Below, one piece after another: positions 1-11,153 of a stretch of 64,000 nt of DNA. A model generated the notes under the pieces. That model saw nothing but the letters and a program-made list of their open reading frames with translations. It ran no database searches and was not told where the DNA came from. The DNA is from Chloranthus sessilifolius (Eukaryota; Streptophyta; Magnoliopsida; Chloranthales; Chloranthaceae). The position numbers and the translations under genes are program-made. Numbering within the stretch: the stretch's first letter is position 1; every line of letters begins with the position of its first letter. Location: the NCBI GenBank assembly GCA_021018995.1, contig CM037585.1, positions 67,458,646-67,522,645 on the forward strand, read 5' to 3'.

Positions 1-1090
1 GTGAAACCATGGGTCCTCTTTTGAGCATGGTCAAACCCCCCTTTTTACTAATTGATTCTGAAAGAGTTTCAACAGTCCTACCAAGGCCGGAATGTTCATC
101 CCCTTGTGATTGAGTCAAACCTTTCTCCTTACCTTGAGTCATACATTTGACAAAGCAATTTCATGAAAACAAATCTAGTTGGGACTCGATTCGAACTAAC
201 ATGAGAGGCCCCATTGAAAAAAGGGTATCAAAGAGAGTAACCAAGAGGACTGCTCATGCATCAATCCTCTCAATCAGTCCAAACCTGTCCTCTTTTCTTT
301 TTTTTTTTTTTTCCTTTTTTATTATCTCCATTTTTACCCGTGGCGCCCTTTCGGATTTTCACCACGTCCATGGGTATAGCTCTCTTACCCCAAGCACCCT
401 TTCGGGTTTTCACCTAGTCCGCACAAACTCGTTGTTTTTACTCGTAGCGCCCTTTCAGGTTTTCACCACACCCATCTTGCTTTGAGCTTATATTTTTATT
501 TTTATTTTTCTCTTTTTTTATTTATTCCATTTTATTCTTTTTATTTCTTTCATCATTATTTTTTCAACAACCACGACATAGACGTCGATTCCGTCATAGC
601 CGGCTCGACGGGGTTCTGGTGTCGTCTCATAACTCGGCTTGTGTTGACTTAACAGATATTATGACTGCTTGTGAACCTAAAAGAGGGCTTTCTTCAGAGT
701 GTAGCTTGGCAATGGGTTAAGTTAGGATTTGAAGGTATGCTAGGGTAAAAGGGTTTCCTTGATACGACTTCAGTTTTCTCAACATACTTTCTCCCTTAGG
801 GGTTTTTCACTGTACATGCCCCGTGATTCTTCTATATATTTTTTTTGTTCTTTTTGCTTTATTTCCGGTAATCTGTTTTTGAGGTTTTGCTTTTTTGATT
901 TTTTTTGGATTTTGATGGTTACTTTACTTACCTTTTTCTGTATATGTACACACATTTTTTGGGGAAGGGGGACTATTAAAAGAAAGGCCCAGGCTCAAAT
1001 GGGATAGCAAAGGACATCATCATTTTCAGGGATGCTTTTTGGCTACTGTGTTTGGAACGATGGCCTCTTTTGGGTGGTTCTTGAGCAATC
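1..1090 (-). other. Element A 3' untranslated region with short tandem repeats
   Basis: There is no convincing coding sequence here; the ORFs are T-rich low-complexity shadows. Between about 340 and 470 a block containing CCCTTTCGGGTTTTCAC recurs three times at roughly 55-60 bp spacing. The same repeat recurs in element F at about 53640..53800. The whole stretch aligns by eye with 53335..54370 of F, for example the shared CATACATTTGAC near 140 and 53463. That homology fixes it as the region between integrase and the 3' LTR. Confidence 0.75.
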
Positions 1091-1116
1091 ACGTATCTAT
1101 TTCACCAATACTTACC

Positions 1117-2400
1117 TTATCGTGATAGACTAAGAGTAGAACCGTCAGACGTATCCAGCATGATGGGCTCAGGAAGATGATCTCCATCCATGGTGGCGAG
1201 GCGGATGGTGTATCCTGGCAGCATTTCTCGAATGACATAAAGTCCTTCCCAGTTTGGCTTGAACTTCCCTCTCGGATCGGCATGGAGGGACGGGAAGATC
1301 TTCTTCAACAAAGTGTCTCCTACCTTTAATTCTCGATCGCGGACACATTTATTATAAGTGCGTGCGATTCGCCCGTGGTAAACTTGAGTGTGACACAAGG
1401 CTAGGAGTCTCTTCTCGTCCAATAAGTTCAATTGTTCAAAGCGGGATCTCTCTCTCTCTACTTTGGGTATGCCTGATTCCATGAGAATTCGAAGCGAGGG
1501 TACTTCAACCTCAATCGGTAGGATGGCCACAGTTCCATACACAAGGGAGAACGGTGTTGCCCCTGTAGCGGTACGGATCGATGTTCTATAGGCTCACAAA
1601 GCAAATGGCAGCAATTTGCTCCATTCTCGGTAAGTGGCGACCATTTTCTCTAAGATGCAGACGATTGTCTTATTCTTGTAAACTAATGCAGCTTCTACGG
1701 CTCCATTAGTTTGAGGTCGATAAGGGGACGAGCGATGGTGCTTGATCTTGTATTGCTCGCAGAAGGCTCAGATGCGTTTATTTGTAAAATTTGTGTCGTT
1801 GTCCGTGATGATATCTTTGGGTACTCCAAATCGGCACATAATATTACTCTTGACAAACTTCTCGACATGACTAGCTGTGATGTTGGTATATGATGCCGCT
1901 TCTATCCACTTGGTGAAGTATTCAATGGCGGCAAGGATGAACCGATGTCCATTCGATGCTTTTGGGTGAATCATTCTGATGATGTCTAGGCCGCAGGTAG
2001 TAAATGGCCAAGGAGTGGTCATGCAGTGTAGATCAATGGCAGGAGCGTGTGTCAAACTGGAATGTTCCTGACACTTGTAGCATTTCTAAATATGTTGGCA
2101 GTAATCTGATTCCATAGTAGTCCAAAAGTATCCGTGCTACAGAATTTTTCTAGCAAGCATGTGACTGCTGATGTGGGCTCCGCATACTCCTTCGTGGCTC
2201 TCTCTCATAATATTGGTCGCTTCACTTTCAGTAAGGCACCTGAGCAAAACATTATTGTAGGATCACTTGTAAAGGTATTCTTCGCAAATGACGTAGCCTA
2301 CCGTAAAACGCTGAATGGTTCGTTGGTCCGTCTTGGATGTACCCTTAGGGAAAGTAAGTGTCTCGAGAAAATTCTTGATATCTGAGAACTAAGGTGGCTC
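1117..2400 (-). pseudogene. Integrase of element A (degenerate)
   Basis: The protein inserts retrotransposon cDNA into the genome. The core is visible at 1768..2055, with CGLDIIR around the first catalytic Asp and IITDNDTNF around the second; the third region (QTNGA-EAA) reads in another frame near 1710. The HHCC zinc-binding region lies upstream, at about 2060..2250, with HEGVCGAH and CYKC but interrupted by stops. The C-terminal part (1117..1542) holds the usual RARTYNK-like and GDTLLKK segments before a WEGLYVI block. No chromodomain is seen. Several stops and at least one frameshift separate the parts, so it is not functional. The closest relative in the window is the integrase of F. Confidence 0.85.
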
Positions 2401-3011
2401 ATCATCAAGATTTATAGGTTCCTCAATCTAGAGGCAAAAGGCTGGCTCATTCCTCTGCTCGATCATGATTGGCTTCATCTCAGCACCATATGGGATTTCT
2501 ATTATTGAAGCCAAAGTTGCTAGTGCATCGGCGAAGCGGTTCCTTATCCGAGGGACATATGAGAATGTCACGTCTTAGAAGCAAGCTATCAGATCCTCCA
2601 AGTGTTCATGATAAGGGATCAGTTTCTCATCCTTCGTCTTCCAATCAATTGTGAATCGCCAAACACTCAAAGGTGAGTAATATTTAGATCGAGAGCCGCT
2701 TGCAGGCCAGTGGCACAAGCTTCGTATTCAGCCATGTAGTTAGTACAAGGGAAGTTGAGCTTGATAGAGACGGGTACGTGGGATCCTTTTGGCGAAATCA
2801 GAATGGCGCCAACTCCCTGACCCTCGACATTTGCTACCCCATCGAAGTGCATTACCCAAGAATCTTCTACTTCTTCTGTATCATCTTCTGTCATAAAAAG
2901 GATGTCCTCATCAGGGAATTCAGTTCTTAATGGATCATAATCTGTCATAGGATTGTCGGCAAGATGATCAGCGAGTGCCTGCCCCTTGATTGACTTCTGA
3001 GTGACGTACAT
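2400..3011 (-). pseudogene. Second (archaeal-type) RNase H of element A
   Basis: At 2667..3011 the translation contains DSWVMHFDGVANVEGQG followed by NYMAEYEACATGL. This is the pattern of the additional RNase H found in Tat-lineage elements between the original RNase H and integrase. The Asp of HFDG and the Glu of AEYEA are plausible catalytic residues. The C-terminal half continues in a shifted frame to about 2400. The enzyme would remove the RNA strand during cDNA synthesis. The presence of a second RNase H is the best single reason for assigning A to Tat. Confidence 0.8.
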
Positions 3012-3038
3012 GATGTCAAACTCAGATAATAAAAGCTA

Positions 3039-3506
3039 TCAGCGTGCAGTCCGCCTAGTAAGAGTGGGCTTCTCAAAGAGGTATTTCAGTGGGTCCATTC
3101 GGTCCAACAGTAGAATGGCCTGAGATAGCAAGTAATGGTGGAGCCTCTGAGTAGCACATATAAGAGCCAGGCATGCTTTCTCTAGATGAGAATAGCGTGT
3201 CTCATAATCAGTTAATTTCTTGCTTAGATAGTATATGGCCTGCTCTCTTCTTCCTGTCTCGTCATGCTGCCCTAAGACACATCCCATCGAGACTTCTGTC
3301 ATGGAGAGGTACATTAAGAGTGGTCTCCTCGGCTCGAGTGGTACCAAAAAATGTGGGTTGAGGAGGTAGCTTTTGTTTTTATCGAATGCTGCCTGACAGT
3401 CATCGTTCCATTTGACGGGCGAGTTCTTCCTTAGTAGCTTGAAGATCAGCGTGTAGATTGGAGTTAGTTGTGCAATGAACCGATTGATATATTGTATTTT
3501 ACCCAA
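3039..3506 (-). pseudogene. First RNase H and connection region of element A
   Basis: The ORF follows the RT. It contains AAFDKNKSYL, LLMYLSMTEVSMGCVLGQHD and QAIYYLSKKLTDYETRYSHL, then KACLALICATQRLHHYL. These mark the Ty3/gypsy RNase H and tether. The usual catalytic Asp before the GCVLGQ segment is replaced (LSMTEVSMG instead of a CDAS-like motif). That fits the known decay of the first RNase H in Tat elements that carry a second one. It overlaps the RT ORF start by about 40 bases in another frame. Confidence 0.8.
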
Positions 3507-4480
3507 GAACCCTCTAACTTCTCGGTAGATGGTGGCGGCATTTCTGTGATGGCTTTAACTTTGATTGGGTCGACCTCGATCCCTCTCCTACTGACGATGA
3601 ATCCTAACAATTTTTTGGACATAGCACCAAATGCGCACTTCTGTGGATTCAGACATAACCTGTACTTTCTCAACCTCTCAAACAGCTTCTGAAGGTTTAC
3701 CAAGTGATCGCTTCACTCCGGTGACTTGGCTATCATATCATCGACATATACTTCAATCTCTCGGTGCATCATGTTGTGAAACAGTGTGGTCATAGCTCTC
3801 TGGTACATTGCACTGACATTCTTTAGCCCAAACGGCATGACTCGATAGCAAAAGGTTCCCCAAGGGATAATGAATGTCGTCTTCTCCCGATCGGCCTCTA
3901 CCATCTTTATATGGCTGTATCCTGAGAATCCATCCATGAAGGAAAGCATCCCGTGCTTAGCATTGTTATCGACCAAGATGTCGATGTGTGGCAGTGGGAA
4001 ATCATCCTTCAGGCTCACCTTATTCAAGTTTCAAAAATCGATACACATGCAGACCTTTCCATCTTTCTTCGGCACAGGCACGTTATTGGCTAGTCACTGT
4101 GAGTATTTGGATACCATGAGAAATCTCGCATCATACTGCTTGATGACCTCATTTTTAACTTTCAACATCCACTCGGGTCAAAGACGTCTCAGCTTCAGCT
4201 TAACCGGCTTCATATCAGGGTAGAGAGGCCACTCATGCTCAACCAAATTGGTGTCCAGACCAGGCATGTCCTCGTACGACCAGGTAAAAATGTCTTGGTA
4301 TGACCAAAGGAAGTCGATCATGCTTTTCCTTTCTTCAGGGGACAACGACGTTTCAATTTTGGTTATTCTGGGAATCTCTTCAGTCCCTAAATTGATGTCT
4401 TCTGTCTCTTCGACAACGGGGGTAGGGCCATGGTCAAAGTCGGTGAACCAGTCAAGGATCTCATTGGGGAGCTCCTCCAA
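3464..4480 (-). pseudogene. Reverse transcriptase of element A
   Basis: The minus-strand ORFs 4178..4480, 3713..4027 and 3464..3703 together give an RT. The N-terminal part has SPEERKSMIDFLWSYQDIF and the typical EDMPGLD. The palm contains DGFSGYSHI, PWGTFCYRVMPFGLKN and the active-site box EVYVDDMIAKS (YVDD at 3738..3749). The thumb has LGFIVSRRGIEVDPIKV. Stops and frameshifts break it into three pieces. Unlike the copy in F, the YVDD box is intact. Confidence 0.9.
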
Positions 4481-5269
4481 AGGACCATCCTCTTCCAGAT
4501 TCGTAACTCCTACCTCTTCTTATATTTCTACAGGAAAGGGGTCGATTTTGTGTGGGACGGGTATTTCGATTAAGGCATCTTTTTATGATTTTATCTGAAA
4601 TTTTAAAAGACAATATTTTTCGTTTTTGTATTTTTTCTATATTTTTAGGATTTTGTATTTTTTCAATGTTCTTGAGGTTTTGTATTTCTTCAGAGATGGA
4701 CCCTTGGCAGCACGAGTTTATGTATATACAAGGTATTTCCTGCCAAGGGCTTATCTCACTTTTTATAGGTTTTTTCTTTTTTGAGAAACAGGTGCCAAAC
4801 TTTAGGCCACTCCCTGCTTCCAGAGTTTGGGGTAAAGATGCCCAGTTGCGTACCTGAGGAGCAGCTATTTTACCTGTTTGGATGGAGGGTGTTGACTGAT
4901 ATGGCTCATTGGAGTCAGCCTCCATCATGTTGACCCCCATTTCGTCTGAGATGATATCCTCAAATGTCAATACCACTTTGTGGCGATTTACCACAGGGGG
5001 CGTTTGTTCAAGTACTAGCCATCATTCCTCGAAGAGGGACAACACAGTCAAATCTATTTCCAGGCTGGGAAGGGATATCTGGAGATTGGTGGGATGTATA
5101 GGGGTTATGGGTTTGTGTGGGGTCAAATGGGTTACCCGATTTCGATCGATCTTTACGAGCCCAGCGCTGACAAAGGAATCCCGAATGTGCGGCCTAGGGC
5201 GAGGTTTCTCTTCTATGTTGATTCCTCTAACTCTTGCCGCTGTGGCGACCTTGGCTTTTTATTTGCCTC
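4481..5269 (-). other. Element A linker between G-patch and RT
   Basis: ORF 4461..4994 encodes a poorly conserved segment with repeated lysine-rich IQNPKNIEKIQ-like units near 4620..4690 (A/T-rich tandem imperfect repeats). It then runs into the RT N terminus. No known domain is recognised. The same spacer exists in F (about 57880..58570), including matching blocks such as CTCACTTTTTATAGG at 4756 and 58021. It is probably a polyprotein linker, now out of frame. Confidence 0.55.
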
Positions 5270-5536
5270 TCAGACCTCTTCCTTTGTGGGCTTGTACCCC
5301 AGCCCGAATTTTACTTTCTGTCCCTTTGCCACCACTAGCTCTCTTCTGCCTGGTAATCTAGGCCTGAGTCCTCGGCCTTTTTGGTAGCCCCACTTTTGGA
5401 GCATAGCCACCACTGCTACCATACCGCCTCCTGTTTTAGGCATGATGCCCTCAATGGGCTCCGGGAGTATTGCTGACACCTCATATTCAAAACTGTGGAG
5501 GTCGACATCCTCAGCGGTGTGCGGTATATCCAACAC
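5270..5536 (-). pseudogene. G-patch domain of element A polyprotein
   Basis: The 88-residue ORF contains AMLQKWGYQKGRGLRPRL, which fits a G-patch (aromatic-x-KGxGLG pattern) with the last Gly of GLG replaced by Arg, followed by GLGYKPT. G-patches bind RNA or helicases. In Tat-lineage elements a G-patch lies between protease and RT, as here. The homologue in F (58573..58803) keeps KGLGPRLQG. Its role in the element is unknown; an RNA-binding role in virus-like particles is an inference. Confidence 0.7.
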
Positions 5537-5559
5537 ATTAGATTTTTGATGCTATTGGC

Positions 5560-6129
5560 GGCTTTTTCTTTCTCGCTATGCCCCTCACCAATGATTGTAA
5601 TAATTTTGTGCCCAAACGCAAACTTGAGTTTCTAGTGCAAAGTGGAAGGTATGGCTCCGACCTCGGGCAGCCACGGGCGCCCCAATAAAAGATTAAATGA
5701 AGATTTGATATCCATGACTTGAAACAAGATGGAAAAGGTCATTGGCCCTATCAATAGCTAAAGATCAACTTCTCCCATTATTTCTCTCCTGGTATTGTCA
5801 AACCCTCTTACACCGGTTCTGGTGGGCCTCAGGATGCATGGATCGACCCCTATCTTAGTGGTGGTTCTTAACGGGCATATGTTCAATGCGGACCCATTAT
5901 CAATCAAGACCAGGGGAATGACCATATTTTTGGACTCAACTGTTATATTCAAAGACTTTGAGTGGCTACACCCTTCCTCAGGTAAATCAACATAAGAGAA
6001 TGAAATGGCATTTAGAGCCATCACTTGCCCAATTATCTGCCAGACTTCATCTAGGCTAACTTGGAGTGATACATGTGCATTTTTTAATGCCCCCATTAAT
6101 GCTTGAAAATGGAGTGGGGACGTCATCAA
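5560..6129 (-). pseudogene. Aspartic protease of element A
   Basis: The protein would cleave the gag-pol polyprotein. The active-site box reads PLVLIDNGSALNICP (D-N-G-S instead of the more common D-S/T-G), followed by TRREIMGEVDL. The flap and C-terminal part (FNLLLGRPWLPEVG) continue after a stop, at about 5660..5750. Upstream sequence (SPLHFQALMGAL) is conserved with F. One in-frame stop near 5757 ends the ORF early. Confidence 0.85.
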
Positions 6130-6444
6130 CAGATCTCAGACAGTTATATGGGTGGGCATTCTTCTCAGTTGAGACTCTAGTATATGTTATCGACTCATTT
6201 TTTTGAAGGGGTTCACAGTGTTGTCTTTCTTCTCTTCTGGTTGGGCTTGTGCTGCGTCGGTGCTTCTAGCTGTTTCGATATTCTCCCAGACCATGTGATA
6301 AAATCCACTGCCCCTTCTCTGCTGCTGCTGTCGGTATTGACATCTGTTTACTTGTAGCTTAGCGGGACCTGATGAGGGTCATAGGTTGGTCCCAAAAGCT
6401 GGAAAGGTATGGTTGTCGGTACTTGAGGCTCTTGCACTGTCGGC

Positions 6445-6951
6445 TCAGAAGGTGTAGGTAACACCTAATTTATTTCGATGGTAGCGGGTTGGGTGGAGAA
6501 ATTGGGCCAAATGGGGGTGGTGAAGCTTGAGGGTTGTGGTATTGGGGGGAAGGAGGTAAAGGTAGGCCATTGATAGTTGGCAGGTGCTGGTGGGAGATGG
6601 GGGGTCTGATGGACCATTAGGTAATTGACCTGGGTGGTGGAGTTCGTAGGCGAAACTAGGGGTGATGGGGTGGATGTGAACCATTGATAACTGAAGGGTG
6701 TGGGTGTGGGATTGGGGGCCTGATGGCTTATTGGGTAATTGATGGGAGCGGTGGAGTTTGCTGATAGTTGAACTGGGAGAAATGGGGTGGGCGCAGGCCA
6801 TTGATAACTGGCGGGTGTGAGTGTAAGATTGGGGGCCTGTTGGCTTATCGGGTAATTGATGGGGGGGTGGTGTATGGTTGGTATGCATTAATATGTACAT
6901 AATTGATGGGTGTGGTGGATGGAAAGTATACCCTAAGATCCAAGGGTTCAA
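6445..6951 (-). repeat. Tandemly repeated Pro-rich linker between gag and protease in A
   Basis: The ORF shows three consecutive units of about 39-40 residues, each starting near HQLP-(D/N)KP and containing (R/L)QLSM. The DNA period is about 118-120 bp between roughly 6514 and 6866. Element F has a single Pro-rich linker at the matching place (59618..60022). The array is therefore probably an expansion specific to A or its subfamily. It may act as a flexible spacer; no function is shown. Confidence 0.65.
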
Positions 6952-8442
6952 TTTGTCGGATTGGGGAAATATTCTGACAAATTTAGGAGTTCAATTACCC
7001 CTATGTTCCTTCCTTTAATATTTCTCGATAATGGTGCCACATAACTCTCCCGATCACTAATATAATCGGATGGGTCAAATTTAAACTCCTCATCTTCTAT
7101 CATTCCAACAGTGGGTCTGGGACCTGCTCCTCCGATAGGATGTAGGGGAAAGTGGCACTTGGTGAATATTAGCATGCTGAGAAGGTGTAGGGGGAATGAA
7201 TTTCCCGGCGTCAATCAAATCCTGAATGTCATGCTTCAAGGGGAAGCAACGATCAGTCGGGTGACCCGGTCCCTAATAAAAATTGCAGTGTGTATTTGGG
7301 TCATAGTTCTTTACAATTGGATGGGGAGGAGGTTACGGTTGACGAATAGTGACTAATCCTTTTTCCAGTAACAGAGGCAGAAGTACACTCAAAGATTGCC
7401 CCAGATGCATAAAAACTCGATTGTAGCGAGCTCTCTTATGCTCTGGAGTCATCTGCATTCCTTGCCCATTCCCCATTCTCTGCATCTGCTCAAGCCTAAC
7501 TGGTGCTAGTGGGGCTGCCTGAAATTGAAATAGGGTAGGGGTAGTATTGTTATTGGGCCTGATATTGGCAATATTCTAGACATCGGCTCTGGTTTTTTAA
7601 TCATTTCTTTGCTCTAAAAACCTCCTAACTCTATTGGGTTCACTCGGTGTGCTCTTGTTCAGAGGACCCTCCCTAATGGAATCCTCGCATCGATTAGCAT
7701 TTCTTACCAGATCAACAAAACTGGACTACTGTTGGTACACCAAGAAGTCCAAGATCACTGGCAGGGTATTCTTTGAGATCATCTCAATCTGTTCATCATC
7801 AAGTATTCTATTTCTAACCTGAGCTACCAGTGCTCTCCAACATCCCAAGTAGTCGCTGAAGGTCCCGTTCTGGTTCTGTTTTAAGCGAGCCAAGTCTGAC
7901 TTTTGTGGCTCAATGTTTATGTTGTAGATATATTATTCTTGACAAAGGTGTGTCAAGTCCCTGCACGTTTTTATCATGGATGGTTCTAAAGATGTGAACC
8001 ATCTCAAAGCCGGACCGGTCAGACTCTTTTGAAAGACTTTTATTAGTAGTCTTTCGTCCCTTCCATATTGACACATGTCCCCACAGTAGGACTTCATCTG
8101 CACAATAGGATTGCTAATGCCATTATATTTGTCGAAGGCTGGCATTTTAAATTTGGGGGGAAAGGGGACCTCAGCGAACAAGCACAAATCTGTGAAGTTC
8201 GTGGCATGGATTTCAGCACCACCCATTTTCATCAATTGTTTCTGTACTTTGTCCATCTGTTCTTTCAACTGTTTTGACTCTTTCGATGCAAGGGCCACTT
8301 TCTTGGCCATCGATTGGACTTCACTTTGGGTATCGGAGATGGCGGGGCCTAAACAAGGAAATAAGCACACTGATCGGGGGACTCGGGAGGTGAAGAAGGC
8401 TACAGATTCAGGCTGGTGAGCTATTAAACAGACTTGGCGCAA
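6950..8442 (-). pseudogene. Gag of element A
   Basis: Gag is the capsid protein. The core is at 7933..8442 (PKFKMPAFDKYNGISNPIVQ, MKSYCGDMCQY, GPALRWFTSLEP), which matches the plant Retrotrans_gag fold. A coiled region (KVALASKESKQLKEQMDKVQ) precedes it. After a stop at about 7930 the frame continues to a zinc knuckle variant near 7250..7310 (THCNFY...GHPTDRC, a CX2-x-X4HX4C form). The Pro-rich N-terminal half present in F (61520..62811) is missing, so A has a shortened gag or a deletion between 8442 and the leader. Confidence 0.8.
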
Positions 8443-8601
8443 CTAATACATGTGCCCAATTTGCAGGACACCTTTTTTACACTGACGCAACTATTAGTTG
8501 CGCCAAGGTAAAAATTTGGATTTTAAAGCTAGCGCAACTATTAGTTGCGCCTGTTATAAATTTCAGTTTTTTTGTACTGGCGCAACTAATACTTGCGCCA
8601 G
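8435..8601. repeat. Four palindromic repeats in element A leader
   Basis: Four copies of an inverted repeat lie at 8435..8456, 8483..8505, 8531..8552 and 8577..8601. Their arms read GGCGCAACTA and its reverse complement around a single central base. The first and fourth carry variant second arms (TACATGTGCC, TACTTGCGCC). Spacing is about 47-48 bp. The same motif occurs in the LTR of A and in element F. No gene explains it. Confidence 0.85.
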
Positions 8602-9111
8602 ACAAAAAATGGTGTTCCAGAATGTATAACAGTAGAGACAGCAGGCCAAAATGAGTCTCTTTTTTTTGGTTTTTGTGGAAGCTAGGCTTCCGGGAACTGA
8701 GCTATTTTTTGGTGATCGATTCTCTCCTCACTACTCCTAAAGGGTTTGAGTTCGGTATAACTCGCTAGCGCGCTCCCCAAGGGTTTTAAGCTTCGAAATG
8801 GGAACCCACCCGATATACCTTTGGCACAAGCACCTTCTCAGATACTAGGTGGGCTGGGACTTTTCTGGATCATCACCACTAAGGGTTACCACCATACTAA
8901 GACCCGGGTGGTTGTATGTGTGTCTAAACCCAACCCTTTGAAAATCTATCCCATAAAAAACAAATTGATTAAGCTCCCTAACTTGGTTCAATTTTATTTT
9001 TTTTCAAAGCTTTTCTTCTTTTTTTTGGAAGTTTTCTTTAGTTCAAAGACCAGGAGTGATGACCCCGTGACGCCACTACGGGCCGGCGTCCACTGTCGGA
9101 ATATGTTTGTA

Positions 9112-9300
9112 CAAGTAAGCCCGCAAATCGGCTAAGGCACTTTAAATGATAGAAAATTAAAGAAATTAAAAGTCAATACTCAAGTAGGCCTGCCAATCAG
9201 CTAAGGCACAAAAAATGATGGAAATGTAAGGAAAAAAGAAAGACAATACACAAGTAAGCCCGCAGATCGGCTAAGGCATGTAAATGACGGAAAAGTAGGG
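9112..9300. repeat. Leader tandem repeat next to element A PBS
   Basis: Three units of about 65-70 bp each contain AAGTAAGCCCGCAAATCGGCTAAGGCA or a close variant (starts near 9112, 9180 and 9248). They are separated by A-rich spacers. The same unit appears at about 63870..63990 in the leader of F, so it is an old shared feature of the region between PBS and gag. The A-rich stretch 9300..9400 is low complexity. Confidence 0.7.
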
Positions 9301-9435
9301 GTGAGTAAAACAAAAATAAAATAATATAAATAATAAAAATAATAATAAAATAATATTAATAATAAAAATAATAATAAAATGGTTAGTAAAATAAAAATAA
9401 AAAGGCCAAATTTCAAGGAGAAGCTCTACAAGCTA

Positions 9436-9453
9436 TCCCCAGCAGAGTCACCA
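9436..9453 (-). promoter_or_regulatory. Primer binding site of A (tRNA-Arg type)
   Basis: On the minus strand the site reads TGGTGACTCTGCTGGGGA, four bases inside the LTR edge. From memory, the 3' end of plant tRNA-Arg matches with about two mismatches. This is where minus-strand cDNA synthesis would start. Confidence 0.8.
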
Positions 9454-10182
9454 TCTATGCAACCGTGGGATTTGTGACCATCCCGTCGCGGCGATGCCCT
9501 CGCTTGCAAAAAAAATAAATATTAGAGTCGCCACTAGGAACTTTCGGTGTCCCGAGAAACCTAGTTCATTTTTATGAGCACCGAAGTGCAAAAAATATGA
9601 CTTTGAATCCGGTCTACACCAAAGGCTCTTGGGTAGGAGTTTCGATTATCGATCGGGAAGGTGTTAGGCACTTGATCAACCCGCTTAACGCGGTCTCTAC
9701 TTATGGCCAAAAATAAAATGAAGCAGAAGAAAAGAAAATAGCTTCCTCTTGCCCAAAAGGGGTTAGAATCCTATTTGTGCCCCTCCGTTCCTACTAAAAC
9801 GTCGGTGGCGTAACGGCAAAAATGCGAGGATGGAGGGAGCTAGAAAGAGATAGGAGAAGAAAGGGGAGAACCGAAGACCTCGGGCCCATGTAGCATCGTA
9901 GGAGAGCCTTGCGTGGCTTACTTTGATGAGCTTTTGAAGGCCTTGTATGGTGGAAAATGGGATTCTAACTCCTAAGGCTTGAAGCTAAGAGGTAGGGGAG
10001 GGAGGCTAGGGGATCATACACAGCTAGGCTAAGGGTTTTGGATGCAAGAACAAGCTTGAAATGAGGTTGGGAGATTCTACAATTTTGGTGAAAAATGTGC
10101 ACAAAAGGGAGGAAGAACTTCTCACTTTGAGCTCTTTCTCTCTTAAGCTAATTTCTCAACTCCTAAACCAAGGGGTGGGGGG

Positions 10183-10194
10183 CTCAATTTATAG
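10183..10194 (-). promoter_or_regulatory. TATA box of element A LTR
   Basis: The minus strand reads CTATAAATTGAG. F has CTATAAATAGAT at the matching place, and the surrounding TATAGGAAAAG is conserved. Transcription would start about 30 bp further left. Confidence 0.65.
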
Positions 10195-10475
10195 GAAAAG
10201 GGTGGGTTAGGAGGCTACTTAAGAGTTAAATGGGTTTAGCAATTAGGTAATCTCACATCTAAGGATTCCTAGGATTTTTGGAGCCTTGAGATGTGTGGAA
10301 GGATCCTCCAATGATGGATGATGGGGTGAGGCCTTAAGCCACTTAAGGGGTTGCAAATAGGTAGTGAATGAGTGGAACAGAACTAGTAAAACATACCCCA
10401 AAGGTCAAGGTGGTCAATAAGTCAAACCTCAATCACGATTTTCGGGGTAAAATCTCAGGGTTACTGTTCATATGC

Positions 10476-10730
10476 CTGGCGCAACTATTAGTTGCGCGCC
10501 ATAAAAATATACAGTAAAATAGTTTTAAATAGTGTCTGGAAGTTGGTTCGCGAGGGTGGGGTCCACAATTAATACTGGCACAACTATTAGTTGTGCTAGG
10601 ATTAAATCATGGGAGAAGTGGCCTGGCGCAACTAATAGTTGCGCCAGGAAAAATTATCACTGGCACAACTATTAGTTGTGCCAGGTCATTTATGGGGAGA
10701 AATAGCCTGGCGCAACTATTAGTTGCACCA
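10476..10730. repeat. Five palindromic repeats in the A LTR upstream of TATA
   Basis: Copies lie at 10476..10500, 10575..10599, 10622..10648, 10660..10684 and 10706..10730. The third is a perfect 27-nt palindrome with 13-nt arms (CCTGGCGCAACTA) around one base. The fourth has arms CTGGCACAACTA and TAGTTGTGCCAG: both arms changed, yet they still pair perfectly. The cluster lies about 290-540 bp upstream of the TATA box in the direction of transcription, a position expected for an enhancer. Confidence 0.9.
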
Positions 10731-11153
10731 AATCCCTTGGGGGGCCACTTGATTTTACTCTTATGCCCTCCGGGCTCAGTTCGCCGTATCTTTTGACGTA
10801 TACCTCAGATTGGGGCGATTCTTGGACCGTTGGAAAGCTGATGACCTCTTCCTTTTCAATAGTATGAGATTCAATCATGGTAGAAGGTCGTAGCTAGTTC
10901 CAGTGTACCCCTCCTCAACTATTTGCTTGATAAGGTTAAGTTTAGGTTCAGAACGGGTGCTAAGGGTCGGAATTGATTTCTTAAGGTTTGGGTCAGGTCC
11001 CTAATGGATCTAGGTTGATTCCTAAGGGTTTGGAAAGGTTCCTAAGTGTTCTATGGGGGGCCTAAAGGTTTCGTACATGTCTTCAAAAGCTCAAATTGCG
11101 CCTCTCTCGAAAGGTGTTTCGATCGGGGCTTGGACCAAATTTGGGTGTCTGTA

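Larger units (their letters stand above)
1..11153 (-). mobile_element. Element A: Ty3/gypsy Tat-lineage LTR retrotransposon, 3' end outside window
   Basis: Reading on the minus strand from the right, the order is 5' LTR, tRNA-Arg type PBS, leader, gag, aspartic protease, G-patch, reverse transcriptase, RNase H, a second RNase H, and integrase. This order, with a second RNase H of the archaeal kind before integrase, is typical of the Tat lineage (Ogre/Retand relatives). The left edge of the window falls in the 3' UTR, so the 3' LTR lies outside. Coding parts carry many stops and frameshifts, so the copy is dead. It is colinear with element F further right but belongs to a different subfamily: its LTR is about 150 bp longer and the palindrome arms differ. 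The target-site duplication cannot be checked. Confidence 0.9.
9458..11153 (-). repeat. 5' LTR of element A
   Basis: The plus-strand left edge is TGCAACCGTG next to the PBS. The right edge is ...TTTGGGTGTCTGTA at 11153, where F has ...GGTCTACA; the final CA has probably mutated. The length is about 1,696 bp. It aligns with F's LTR at both ends and through blocks such as GAGCACCGAAGTGC, GGTGTTAGGCACT and the TATA region. It contains five palindromes and a TATA box. Next to it is remnant C. Confidence 0.85.

Noticed and set aside
147-1007. Plus-strand ORFs of 112 and 82 residues
   Set aside because: Phe/Leu-rich low-complexity translations of T-rich 3' UTR of element A; no start context or domain.
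10476-10730. CRISPR-like array
   Set aside because: Regularly spaced palindromes, but in a plant LTR, with variable repeats, no unique spacers of constant length and no cas genes.
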